Origin: Mesostigma viride
Taxonomy: Eukaryota > Streptophyta > Mesostigmatophyceae > Mesostigmatales > Mesostigmataceae
Direction of reading: 5' to 3'
DNA: 64,000 nt
Assembly (NCBI GenBank): GCA_009746045.1
Contig: RPFO01000164.1
Coordinates: 1,036,756 to 1,100,755, forward strand
Of the stretch, positions 9,996-21,465 are shown one piece after another. How positions within the stretch are numbered: position 1 is the stretch's first letter; every line of letters begins with the position of its first letter. The position numbers and the translations under genes were made by a program. The notes beneath the pieces are model-generated. The model was not told the DNA's origin and made no database searches. It was given only the letters and a program-made list of their open reading frames with translations.

Positions 9996-12900
9996 TCACT
10001 CAGTGCCCGTAATCTGCTTCAGGAGCTCCTTACGAGCATCCTCCTCCGCCTCCGCTTCCTGAAAAGACAACAGACCACACACAGGAGGCGGAAAGGATGA
10101 AGAAACATCGACCATGAGCCCATGAAACGGCAGATGCTTCAAGAGCAACGAGAAAGAACCAGAACAGCTGTCATGGGGATTACACTTTCACAATTACTGT
10201 CACACAGTTTGCTGCTACTACAAAAAAGGAAAAGAAACCTATGTTGGAGCTCAATGGATGGGGTTGAAATAAATTAACTACACCACTGTCATCGCAAGTA
10301 CTGCTGACCATACAGAATTCCCTAATGCCTGAACAACAAGATCGTCCACTGCACCTTCTAGTAAAGCAAGACATGCATAACCGCGCTCAAATGTTGGACG
10401 ATGGTCATGATGACCCGGGTTTGGAAGGGGCAGCAGACGAAGGCAGCAAGCCAGGGGTGAAATTAAGGGCGACTGGACCATCAAGTTCAAGGCTGCTGAC
10501 ACCTGTCACCTGGCTACATGGTCTTACTACCACTGGAAATGCTATTCCATTCCAATTCTGAGGAGAAGTATATACTCTGAGCCCTACCACGCAAGACAAC
10601 GGACTAATAAACATAACGGACTTGACCATCCATGTCTCTTACTTCCCATTGTTTAGACGACCAAGCGAGACACTTTCTTTGCCCAAAAACTGCGCGACAA
10701 AACTCGAGATGGTGACCACGGAGACGAGGCGAGGTCCCGCACCTCCCTTCTGTGCGCCCGGTGGCACACAACCAACGCGGCCAGGGCACAAAGCCTGGGC
10801 TCGCTCACCTTGCTGTAGAACCAGTGCCAAAGCCGCCTCACCTTGTAGTAAAACACGTGCCTGACCACCCTAACCTTGCAGTAAAACAAGTGCCTGACCG
10901 CCCTCACCTTGTTGTAGAACCAGTGCTGCGTGCCGTCACCGCCGTCCTCACGGTAGCGGGTCTCGGGGTTCTCGTAGAAGGGGTCCTGGAGGCATCCGCA
11001 GAAAGGGCCCCGCCGCGCCCATCACGAGGACAAGGTGGTCAACACCGCCCAAGACAACCACCAGGACCAGAGAGTGGCCGCAGAAACCGCAGGTATGAGA
11101 GGTAGGGGCAGGCCGCGGGGGCATGTGGGCGGGACTTATGAAAGTGGGCACGCTCGTGCATGGCACCATCGTCGACACGGTTCCACGCACTGACACAAGA
11201 TCGTTTTTGTGATATGAGCACAGCATTTCTGGCCTGCCCTGGCTGTCTCCTTAGTGCCATGAGAAGTGACCAGGTAGGGGTCCCGTTGGACCCCCCACGC
11301 CACGTGGCCCGCAGTCAGCACCACCCTGAGCCAGCACACAAGGTCGAGCCATGCAGCAACACCAGTCATGACATGCCGTCATGCAGTGCCGATACGGACA
11401 CGTAGGCAGGGGTTGTTGGTAGATCTGTCATGTGACTTTACTAGCCATCTTCTGATTCAGTTGCGCACCACAAACACGCAGACGACATGTGTTATTTCCC
11501 CCCCCCCCCACGACATTTTCCCAGAGAGGGAAAATGATGGTCGATGCCACTGCTTGATATTTAAGATAAAACGCTACCAAACATACCACGAGCCAGGTAC
11601 AGGCACCAGCTGCACTCCTGCCCACACCCAGCCCACGCCGGATGGCTCATCCCCTCACATTCCGCGCCGTCACATCACAAGCCTGTGGCAGCTGGCAGAT
11701 CATGGCATCCCGTAGTACTATTTTACAATGTCATTAAATTATTATACTAGGCATCATTACTTGGGCTAACATCAACAGTGATGGAGGCTGCTGCATCCCG
11801 TCATACTGGAATAATTAATACTGGACACCAACCCCATAATACTGGACACCAACCCCTTAATACTGGACACCAACCCCATAATACTGGATATCAACCCCAT
11901 AATACTGGACACCACCCCCATAATACTGGACACCACCCCCATAATACTGGACACCAACCCCATAATACTGGACATCAACCCCATAATACTGGACAAAACC
12001 CCCATAATACTGGACACCAACCCCACATGACCAGGTCAACCCCATGGCTTGCAGCAATCTCTGAGCTCTCCCCGAGCATACCTTGGTGGAGGCGGCTAGC
12101 AGGCAGCCCCAGGTGAACACGAGGGCAAACACCATGTCTGCAGGGGGTGGGCCGCCAAGCGGCGCGGGGGTAGGGGCACATTGCAAAGCCCGCAGTGCAA
12201 ACGTCGCATGAGCATGTAGATGTATCCAGATCTCTGGCCTGCTCTGGTTGTCTCACGGATATAGGAGACTTCCAGCACAGGCAGGGCGGCATGAGCACTA
12301 GGCACCTGTGGCAGCGGGGGTACCCACGGTCGCACCCCAGCGAAGGACAAACGCTGGGGACGGAAGGCAAACGCTGGAGGAGAACCTACACTGTGCCAGC
12401 ACATGAAGGGGAGCCAGCATGGAACAAGCGGGCAGGACCTACCGATCCGCGAGGCAGCCCCTGGTCGTACAATGCAAGATAACGTGCATACGAGACCCCG
12501 CGAGCAAGCCTGCGCGAGCCATGCCTCCACCGCCCATGTGCTCATGGCGGATACGTGCGCACTGACGGGAGGACGCAAAACTCTCCCCCACCCTGTCCTC
12601 CTAAACACGTGGATCAACTCCATGCTGCGTTCAAGTATTGGGCATTTGTGCCGTCTCTTCTTGCTGAACCAAGGTAGCCAAGGGCACGTCATAGAGGGCC
12701 ACGAGTCACCGCTGGAGGAAAATAGGACAGCCAGCATAACACGAGCCCTTTTTTGGCAGCCGGTAAGCAAACCCCTCTGGCACCAATTCAACAGTGCACA
12801 CGACGACCTAACTTCTGCCACACCCACCTCTGACGACCACCAACACATGCAACCGCCACCACATCATGCTGGTTGTATCACCGGCATGTTAACCCACAAG

Positions 12901-14025
12901 CCTCCCCCCCTCCCCCCCTCCCCCCTCCCCCCCCCCCCCCTCCCCCTCCCCCCCTCCCCCCCCCTCCCCCCCCCCCCTCCCCCCCCTCCCCTCCCCCCCC
13001 CCCCCTCCCCCCCCCTCCCCCCCCTCCCCCCCCCCCTCCCCCCCTCCCCCCCCTCCCCCCCCCTCCCGCCCCACGTACAGAAGCCCTGGACGGCCGCGTC
13101 GGTGAAGGCGAAGTCGGACGAGTCGACGATGGTCTCGATCGCCTCAAACGTCTCGTGTGCCAGCACAAGGGGGAAAGGGGCCAGCGAGAACAGCCGCGTC
13201 ATGCGGGGGGGCAGCTGACGTGCCGAGATCCACGCAGGAGCGACCGCCACCATGCGCCCACAGCAGCAGCACCACCACCAGCAGCAGCAGCACCACCACC
13301 ACCACAGCAGCAGCAGCAGCACCAACACCAACACCATCACCACAGCACATGACCACGGACAAGTGCGGGGACACGACAGGTGTCAGCATCCACCCCCATC
13401 CCTTCTGCCATGCCTCTTATCAACTCCCCCCCCCCCCCCAATCAAGGCAGGCCCGCACCACTATGCCATGACATCCCATGCCGGCCAAAGACACGTCCAG
13501 CCCCCCCAGGGCGAACGAACGCACGGGGGCCGCCAGCATCACCTGCCGCAACCAGTATTACCTGCCGCCGCCACCGCTGCCACCACCATTAGCTGCTGCC
13601 ATCATAACTGTCGTCATCATCATCCACTGCCATCATCATGCCTGCTGGCCTCCTCTTGACCCGCAACCAACGGGCAGGGAGCCGCACAAGCATGCCACTG
13701 ACAAGGTGAGTATGGCGAGCAACAAATCCATGAGATGATATCTTGACGTTTCTTCTTCTTCCCTTTCTTTTTTCCTGCATGACATATTGCCCAGCCATGC
13801 CATCTAGGTACATGCATGCCAGTGCATGACTCATTCCCTCCAGCATGAACCACGTTGGCCTGATAGGCCTGCCACATCCAGGACCTCATTTTGCTATCAT
13901 TCCCCATGAGAACAGCACACGAATTAGAGCACATTTCCAACAAAGGTTGGCAATGGTATTTTCAGGCTTCCAGAGCATGCAAACATGCGCATGCACGCAT
14001 TTCCCATGGAGGCAATATTCCTAGG

Positions 14026-14062
<37 letters not shown>

Positions 14063-14731
14063 CTACGGCAATGGCGCGTAAACTTGACGGTATCCGGCCA
14101 GGTCCCATTCGAGCTTTCCTCAGGATGAAAGGCAGGGTGGATAAGCACCCTGCGCCACGAGCGGTTCTGTACATGCAGCGGAGCCCATTCCTTCGTAGGT
14201 ATGTCAGCTCAAAAGTACGAAGGATGCCGTGGGACTAGAGCGAGGAATGCAGCTGAAGGCTATACAGCACAAGGTCATCATGCCGCCCTTCCAATCCTTC
14301 GCACGGCGGCCGTGCGTTGACACAGATTTCAAGACGGTAGCAACGCGCGCAGGGCCCGGATTAAGCTTACCGCGGGTCTGCTTCCAGAGGAGATTTTGGG
14401 CAGCTGGCAGCGAGTACATACGCTCAGAGAGCGTGCGCGAACGGAAGGAGAGGGCTGCGAAATTCAAAAGCAACGACCAACAGAAAGCAAGAGTCTTGGT
14501 ACGCTCCAACAGCTCAATGTGCAGCAAACCGGTGGTGGCCCCACATAAACTCGACTATCCTAAGCGTAATGCACACAGCATGCGAGAATCTAATCATATT
14601 CAAAACTGCAATACGGCGGATGAAGTCGCAGAGCAGGACCCTACCCTGAGCGGTGCCTGGCTACGAGCCAACGAGTTAGTTAGCCCGTGAACGGCCGAAA
14701 CATTGACGCGTGCTGCCATTGCGGCCGCCAT
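9996..14731 (-). CDS. Probable plastid-targeted single-pass membrane protein, six exons, unknown family
   Basis: Exons on the minus strand: 14731-14645, 14454-14371, 13214-13079, 12137-12082, 10985-10908, 10058-9996. All introns are GT-AG and phases match (0, 0, 1, 0, 0), giving 167 aa. Residues 1-57 are rich in A, S and R (MAAAMAARVNVSAVHGLTNS...), as in chlorophyte plastid transit peptides. Exon 3 encodes an acidic amphipathic stretch (HETFEAIETIVDSSDFAFTD). The exon 3/4 junction creates one hydrophobic segment (GFYMVFALVFTWGCLLAAS, about residues 101-119). Exon 5 has DPFYENPETRYREDG and HWFYNK, and exon 6 is a charged tail ending ELLKQITGTE. I do not recognise the family. A thylakoid or envelope location is inferred only from the transit-like start plus one membrane span. 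Introns carry minisatellites and a duplicated donor (10809-10907). Divergently arranged with PRPL10. Confidence 0.7.
10809..10907 (-). repeat. Three extra in-frame copies of an exon end plus 5' splice site (33-bp units)
   Basis: Directly after exon 5 (end 10908), the last 33 bases with donor recur three times, placing GT donors at 10907, 10874, 10841 and 10808. Each unit is 33 bp, contains no stop and ends ...FYxK before the next GT, so use of a later donor would add 11, 22 or 33 residues in frame. Confidence 0.8.
11818..12030. repeat. 21-bp minisatellite in an intron
   Basis: About ten copies of CTGGACACCAACCCCATAAT(A) in the fourth intron of the minus-strand gene. Units differ by single changes. 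Apparent ORFs in it are repeat artefacts. Confidence 0.95.
12901..13072. repeat. C-rich (minus strand G-rich) low-complexity tract
   Basis: About 170 bp of CCCCCTCCCCC on the plus strand. On the sense strand of the gene this is (GGGGGAGGGG)n starting about 7 bases after the exon 3 donor GTACGT, with many G-runs able to form G-quadruplexes in the pre-mRNA. Confidence 0.9.
13258..13350. repeat. Imperfect CAG/CAC/CAA trinucleotide tract
   Basis: Interrupted CAG and CAC triplets inside the second intron of the minus-strand gene, just upstream of the exon 3 acceptor. Not in frame with a recognised exon. Confidence 0.85.
14028..14060. repeat. (TA)n microsatellite
   Basis: About 16 TA units within the second intron of the minus-strand gene. 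Confidence 0.95.
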
Positions 14732-15314
14732 GCCTTACTGAGGAAGGTCTATGCGGCTGAAAACGCGAAGCACGGGGACCTTTCCTTAACTCTCCCAAAA
14801 GAGGAGAGGCAGGTGTGTCTATGGCGCTCGCGGGCTGCTAAGGCGGTCCCGAGGACACCACGAGCCACTAGCTACGTGCTACTGGTGGCTGTCTTGGCGT
14901 TAGTTTGGCGTTATTGTTCACTTTTCAATATCCCTTTTTACGTATGGGTATACGGTAGATGAGCGCCGCGAGTCACGCGACCCGACAGCGCTGTGAACTT
15001 AATGCTGCCGGACAAAGGTTTCCAGGGCCGTTGAAAGTGGGTGTAGCCTGGCCAGATTAGGGTTGTTATGCTTTGTTATGACTGGTTCTGACATACCTAT
15101 CAGGGTAACCTGGTAAATTTCAGGTGGGCGAACTTGGAGCACATAAAGTGGAACACAAGTCTCTGTTTACTTTTTAACTTAACACGATGGACCAGATAAA
15201 CAACTTTATGCCGATCGGGCGCCGCAGGCGAGTAGAGTGGATTAAAGCAGGGCCAGGCACGCGAGGTGAAGTCCAGCAACGTGTAGCTGCTCAGGCTGTA
15301 GGGGCTTCATAAAC
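14732..15314. promoter_or_regulatory. Shared divergent promoter region
   Basis: 583 bp separate the start codon of the minus-strand plastid-protein gene (14731) from the PRPL10 start codon (15315). No TATA box can be placed with confidence. The head-to-head arrangement of two probable plastid-protein genes suggests a shared bidirectional promoter (inference). Confidence 0.4.
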
Positions 15315-18300
15315 ATGGCGGCTTCATGCATGGTTGCAGGCCCCGTGGCCCGTGTGTTCGGTAATGAATGCAGTCTGAGGGAAACTTCCGTGAAGGCTAC
15401 AAGCTCTCGGTATGTAGGCTCGGGAGAAACGCGCGTGATTACGCGCATGTATGCTGTGGGAACGCCTTGGAATGCGCTGGAGCCTCCAAATTTCGAGTCG
15501 GTGCAGCATTCACTGCTGTACTAGCTAATTGACTTCACTACAATGTTATGACCTTTTTGAACCGTGCTTTTACTCCTTGCAGCCCCATGGGAAGTAGTTT
15601 CCTAGGATCGGGACCCGTCCCGTTGCGCTCCAGCAATGGCGCTGACTCCAGCCGTGCTATTCTCCAGGTACAGCATCTCCTAAGGCGTGGTATTATAATT
15701 GAACATGTGGAGAGAGTGTATGCCCTGCATTATCTTAGCGTCATGCCGTGTGACTTGCGGTCCGCCTGCGGTGCCAACTTGTTACTCATTTAAGGTCATA
15801 GTCGTCCATACCAAATACTCAATGGGCGCGTAGTATTGCAGAAGTACTCTACTGAGTCAAGTTTCTTGTATGTGTTCGTGTGTAGCAATAACGGCGACGA
15901 ATATTTCACAGTTCTTTGCAAAATTCAGGATTCCATTTCTGCTGTGCGTTGTTTTGGTAATCCGTTTATCCGTCATATTCGTCATAGCTCGGTATTTTTC
16001 TCGGGTCGAAAGGATTCGTCTGCATAATTTTCTGGCAGTGTTTTGCGGAGGTATCCCGAGATATTGACACGATGGCAACTTGCTACCAATCGCCGGTCTT
16101 TCCATGTCTACAGGTTAGGAATGCCATGACTAGGGATCAGAAGGCGGAGAAGATCGCCGTGCTCAAGGAGAAGCTCAGCAAGTCGATGCTTGTTGCTGGC
16201 ATGGACTACACGAACATGTCGGTACGTGGGATGACCAAGCTGTTGCTGTGAAGGGGTCACTTTTCCCTAGTCTTGACTAGGGATATCATGGACCGTGGTC
16301 CATGGTCCTTCACAATGTCCCATTAGCACCATTAGGCTTGCGCACGAGATGGAGCATGCGGGAAAAGGCATACCTTACTGCTAGGTTTACCCACGGGAGG
16401 TACCGTTATGGTTCACTACCAAGCTTGGTCACATGTCAGCTAGTTGCTGGGCAGTTCACATGGGCAGTCTGTTCTGTGTGTTTTCCCAGGGAGCAGGCGC
16501 CTGACAGGTCTGGAGATGTTGAATTGTGGTGCTGCACCCACTTTCAGTTGCATGCCTTCTGCCTAGATGCTGCTATCTAAACGCGAGGGACGGATGTCCC
16601 TTGTCCTCCTCGGACTACGATGGTAACAGCTGCAAGCAAAACAGATCAGGATTTGCCCTTGCTGTTGATGTAACCGTTACGTGCGCGAGCAAACTTGCCT
16701 GCGGCTGTCATGCTGCACGAATGCTAGCGGGTAGTGGGGTAAGGACCATCGCAGGGTGGGTAGGAGAGCGTGCAATCTATGTAGCATGCGCGGAGGTTGG
16801 ACTTCTTTAATTTTCAACGCTTGCTCACTGGCTTGTCTTACTCCCCCACACAGGACCATTGCCAGCTTGCCACTTGTTGGACTTGGGTGATATATAAGCT
16901 GATGTTTTCCGGAAATCAAAAGGCAAATCGTTCGTGATATTTGAATTTCCTTAATGTGCCAGCAGAGAGGGAGGGCATGAGGCTAAGGACCTGTGCCAGT
17001 GTCACATGCGTATGTGTGAGGTGTCGGAAGGCACTTGTCTGATGACCTGGCGAGCGCATGCCACTTATACACCAAGGAGTGTCGCACGTTGCGGGGCACC
17101 CCGCACAACCCGTCGTGTTCACCAAAGCCTCGCCAGGTCTCGCCCTAGGCACGTCCACGCACACGCACGCATCTATGGAATCAGTGTCTTATTTATGTGC
17201 ATGTGCCCGCGTATTCATTTTTCTTGGTTCACGTGTGCAGATATGGTTAATTTTGTGCCCATGAGTCCGTCAAGCTCTACTTGTGGAATTTTCGTGTTCC
17301 TACACAGTTTGGAAACACATTGTTTTTGCTTATGGGGAAACACATTGTTTTTGCTTATGCGCCTAGGCTCACTCCATCGTGCTGGTCACGCGATTGCAAT
17401 TTTTCTTTCTCGCTTCCCCTTACCAACATTTCGCGCACGTGGTCCCTGTTGTGCTTCCCTGGTCCTGTGTGTGTGGATTCGCCTGGTCTTGCCCGACCAC
17501 CCACATTTCCACGCTACTGCCACCACGCCACTGCTGCGGTTGTCCAGGTCAAGTACATGCAGGGCCTGCGCCGCGCGCTGCCGCCCAACTGCTCGGTGGT
17601 AGTGGCCAAGAACACGCTCGTGGGCGTGGCCATCAAGGACGACCCCAAGCTGGCCAAGCTGAACCAGCTGCTGGAGGGGCCCAAGGCCTGGCTGCTGGCA
17701 GACGAGGACAACGTGGCGGCTGCGGTCAAGGCGGTGCGCAAGTACGAGAAGGAGAACAAGGCCGAGGACAAGTTCAAGGGGGCGGTGCTCGACGGACAGT
17801 TCATCCCCGCTGACCAGATCACGGTGCGTGGGTGGGGTGGGGGGGCGGGGATGGGTGTGGGGGGAGGTGGAGTATAACCATTGGCTTGGCGTCGATGGCA
17901 AGTCGTAACTACTGTGACTAGGCGTTCCGCATGTCAGCCATGGCAGGTTGTGAATGCCATCGCATCTTTGCATGAGCAGTGACCTGGAATATGATGTTTG
18001 GTCGGCCGGCAAGGCGGGGTGCCGGTAAGTACCATGCCAGGAGAATTTTTTGCCGACCTGGTGTGTCATATGGCCACTAGCCAGCCAGGGTTGAACCTTT
18101 GGTTGTGGGGTGGGGGGAAAGAACGGGCAAGGTGTTGCACTTTCATTGGTATGTCACTCTATACAGTTTTAAGTTGTGTACCCTGCTTTGAGATGGCCTA
18201 GTGAAAATATGGGTTGAAACCCAGGTGAATCCCAGGGACCAGAAGTTCGTGGAATAACGCCCGTGCCCAGCCCATAGTCCAGCAACGTGACTGTCCTGAT

Positions 18301-18980
18301 GTAACCTACCCTGACGTAAGTTCCTTCGTCGTTTCCCCTCCCCCTCCATCTGAGCATACTGCTTTTCGTCCCCCGTGTAGTTAGTATTGTGCAAGGTGTA
18401 TTTAGGGTTGCTGGAGGAGTTCCACTTCCACTCGTTTCAGAACTTAAAAGGTCTGTTCAGTGTCCATGGTGCCCGTACTGGTGTGCCCAGCAGGTCGCTG
18501 CCTGGCTGGCCCTGCTGTGACCGCAAGCCCCTTGGATTGTCATTACCAAAGCCAACTGCCAGGCTGTGCTTCGCAAGGCTTTGGGCCGCTTCCTCATCTG
18601 TATCCGGTGTATGACCAAACATGCCTCACTAGTAGGCACACTGTCGACGTATGCATGCCGGTGGCCATCTCTGCTCGTGGCCCCATCTATAGCGTGCCTC
18701 TCACGCATACATGGTCGTGGTTGTTCCCCCGTTTGCCACCCCACCCCCCACCCGTTGTGTTGCTGTTATTACAAACCACCCTGCGTTGCGGCCCCTCTTT
18801 CAGAAGCTGGAGAGCCTGCCCACCAAGCTGGAGGTTATCACCAAGGTGGCTGTGTCCATCAAGATGGTCACCACCAAGGTTGCGCTTGGCATCAAGGCCG
18901 TGCCCCGCAGCGTGGGCTATGCCGCCAAGGCCCTGGCCGACAAGAAGGCCGAGGAGGCCGGCGAGCAGCCCTCTGCATAA
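15315..18980 (+). CDS. PRPL10: Plastid ribosomal protein uL10c (L10), five exons
   Basis: uL10 forms the base of the large-subunit stalk: it binds 23S rRNA and anchors L7/L12 dimers that recruit translation factors, here in the plastid. Exons 15315-15409, 15583-15667, 16114-16221, 17548-17823 and 18804-18980; GT-AG introns, phases 2, 0, 0, 0; 246 aa. Residues 1-60 (MAASCMVAGPVARVFGNE...) form an S/A/R-rich transit peptide. The mature part begins near NAMTRDQKAEKIAVLKEKL and shows family landmarks in order: MDYTNMSV, RRALPPNCSVVVAKNTL, LEGPKAWLLADEDNVAAAVK, FKGAVLDGQFIPADQI, LESLPTKLEVI. The last exon has the hydrophobic/basic C-terminal helix used for L12 binding, ending EEAGEQPSA. The start has A at -3 and G at +4. 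Size fits plastid L10 precursors. A mitochondrial L10 is less likely given the transit peptide and close bacterial-type match. Confidence 0.92.
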
Positions 18981-19782
18981 GCACGCGGTGGTGCCACTGG
19001 GCAGCAAGCAGGTTGGTCAGGGTGGTCGTTGGGATATGGCGCATCTGGCGTGCGCTGATGGCACCGAATTGCCCCGGGGTGTCGCGTATCCCGTTCTGTT
19101 TGTGGAGCGGTGCTGCAGCAGCCCGGTGTTGAGCCTGTGTTACTTATGCCTGCACAGCACCTGCCTCATGGGCATGTGTGGTAGTGTAGGTGCCAAGCCA
19201 GAGTTATCAAGACATGGCATGCAAGGGCACCCACGCGATCTGCCAAGAAGCTAAGCCAGACTTGCAAATGGGAGTCACCAGCAACCAACCTTCTGGGGTT
19301 GTGAGACATGAGTCTTCTGTGGAGATGCTCTCCGTAGCCTTGGAATCAGATCAATAATGACAGGACAGTTGGCCGTCAGGTGGCTGTTCCACATGGAGAG
19401 CTGCGGGCACCGCGTGGTAGCAGAGCCTCTCCATTTGTAGCATTTGCAGCGTGTATAGAAGGGAGATTGAAGGTGACAGTAATGAACTCAGCCGGCATAA
19501 ATTGCCCAAAGAACTGGGCACTGCTGCAGACTGCTTCCATCAGTGGTATTTTGCCATACATAATAGTTATCCTCTGCCTGATGCAAGCAAGCATAGGGGA
19601 GATAATCCTAATCCTTGCTGGCATTACATATGGTTCTTGCAAGTTCCATACGTTTTTTCCTATCATTTATGAATCCATTAATAAAACAAGCGCCTCCCAA
19701 TGGGTTGCGGCCCGAGCGAATCCGGTTGATATTATTGAGACAATGTACCAGGCTAGCATATAATAGGCCAATATTCCTTGCT
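18981..19782. other. PRPL10 3' flank and gene-less spacer
   Basis: Presumably holds the 3' UTR. No TGTAA was found in the first 500 bases. Open frames at 19376-19763 on both strands lack family similarity, splice context or codon bias and are not called. Confidence 0.4.
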
Positions 19783-19999
19783 GCCACGAGCCACGAGGTA
19801 GCCATGGCTGATGGCGGAGCTCATAACTTTCACGTTTGGGCACCAAATTCGGCTGTGACTATCACAATCGCTTCGAACGTCTTTCTAAGACGCACACGCT
19901 GACATAATATTCCGAAGCTATTACTCAATATATGACGAGCAAACGCTCCTCGACGCAATGCAGCCTGGCGGCTGCTCTAATTAATTAATTAATTAATTA
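19783..19999 (+). mobile_element. Half-LINE remnant: 5' end joined directly to a TTAA tail
   Basis: Matches the first ~200 bp of the elements at 21466 and 33404-35399: 5' end GCCACGAGCCACGAG, the same 5' UTR and the first ORF1 codons (in degraded form), then jumps within the LAAAL codons to a TTAA tract at about 19979. Body and 3' UTR are missing. Confidence 0.75.
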
Positions 20000-20173
20000 T
20001 CAACATCACTCCGTTACATACATGACCTCCCCACGGAGGCATGTCACAATTTAATTTAATTTAATTTTTAATCACTCCGTTGGGAGTCAATTAAAAATTA
20101 AATTAAATTATAACATGCCTCCGTGGGGGGGTCATGTAGCACATATTCCATGATGGATGGGGTGGAGCGTCGA
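20000..20173 (-). mobile_element. LINE 3' ends in head-to-head arrangement
   Basis: Two or more 3'-terminal pieces with the CTCCGTTGGGAG hairpin meet here. AATTT tails face each other around 20050-20113, giving an AT-rich palindrome with CACTCCGTTGGGAGT near its centre. The rightmost piece (about 20114-20173) matches 37600-37660. Confidence 0.6.
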
Positions 20174-21400
20174 TTATTTTCCACAGGTCTTCGACGTCCA
20201 CAGAACCGGCTATTTCGACATGCCACACATCAGGATACTGGAGCTCGTTTTTTATGGGTCGTACACCTCCCTTCGTGACATGTGCCAGCGCCTCCAACGC
20301 CATAATTGCCTCCGCAGCCAGTCTGACGGCCAGTTTCAGCACCGCGGACCTGACCTGACTGGCTGGTCCCGACCGCGCCTTCAGCTCGCCCTCTTTTCCA
20401 TCCTTCAGCGCGCTGTGCGCCGCGGACCTCTGGAAACCCGCCCCCCTTGACCGAATCCACCTTCCTCCTCAACCTCCAAGAAGCCCTCTCACAGCACGTG
20501 ACGCCCCTAGCTGCAGATGTGGCAGCTGTGGGCCGCACGCTGGCTGATGAGCTCCACCATTCCCACCGCCATCGCCACCCTCCTCGCCTCCACACACACA
20601 CACACACCTCCGCCTCCACCGACTCCATCACCGCCCAGCTCCGCGACATCGACCAGCGCCTCCAGGACAACGCCATCGCCATCAGATGCCTGCAAAACAC
20701 CGCAGGCATCACCGCCCTGTTCATTATTGTCATGGATCACGTCATGCGCCGGGCACGTGCGCACTTTACTGCTCTTAAGGGGTTCGAGCCCGGCTTGGAC
20801 ATCCTTAACGAGCGCGAGCACAGCGGGTTTAACAGTGGCTACCGCCTGGCTGACCTGATTTATGCGGACGACACCACCCTCATCGCGCGCCCCGAGCACA
20901 TTCAGACCTGGCTGGACTGTCTGGGCTTGGAGGCGAGGGCGGTGGGGTTGGAGATTAGTGTCAAAACTGAGGCGATGGTGATTGGAACCTCCAGTCGCCC
21001 CCCGCTGCCGCGCCTGCTCGACGGGACGGAGGTCCCCGGTTCCGTGACCGCTTCAAACTGCTGGGGAGCATGCTCCCTGACACCGCCGACGATGTGGACA
21101 TCCGCATCGGCCTGGCCTGGGCCCGGCTCCGCTCGCTCACCACCTACTGGTACTCGAAGGGCCTGGGCGAGCACCGCAAGCGCGTGCTCTTCAAGGTCCT
21201 CGTCCTCACGGTGCTTACGTATGGCGCCGATCGAGGCGTGGACATGTACACTGGCAGCTAAGCTAGACGGCACGGTTTACAGGATGCTCCGACAGGTCCT
21301 GAATGTAGGGTTTTCCAAGCATAGGTCATTGAGTATTTGTATCAGGGTATGCCTCGTATTTCCGACGAGTTCAGACGAGACTATCCCGATGGATGGATGG
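20174..21400 (+). pseudogene. Internally deleted LINE: ORF1 fused to reverse-transcriptase fragment
   Basis: Starts with ORF1 N-terminal sequence (ILELVFYGSYTSLRDMCQRL, about 20230-20290), continues in ORF1 (HVTPLAADVAAVG; ITAQLRDIDQRLQDNAIAI) to about 20715, then switches without a break into RT sequence: GYRLADLIYADDTTLIARPE carries the catalytic YADD box, followed by GLEARAVGLEISVKTEAM. A frameshift near 21040 moves the thumb/C-terminal part (FKLLGSMLPDTADDVDIRI; LVLTVLTYGA) to another frame. The ORF1 tail, endonuclease and first RT motifs are missing. It shows that a full LINE with this ORF1 plus RT exists or existed in this genome. Its 3' part is directly abutted by the half-LINE at 21466. 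Confidence 0.75.
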
Positions 21401-21465
21401 ATGGGTCACAAACAGTCCTACCGGGCTAATCCCGGGTATAACCTGTTGCAAGTCCGGTATGACGA

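Noticed and set aside
12096-12848. 250-codon minus-strand frame
   Set aside because: Runs through an intron of the six-exon gene in a frame different from its exon 4; composition is not coding-like.
13252-13659. Plus-strand histidine/glutamine-rich frames
   Set aside because: Produced by the CAG/CAC tract in an intron of the minus-strand gene.
17386-18069. Minus-strand frame of 227 codons
   Set aside because: Antisense of PRPL10 exon 4, which has clear uL10 landmarks.
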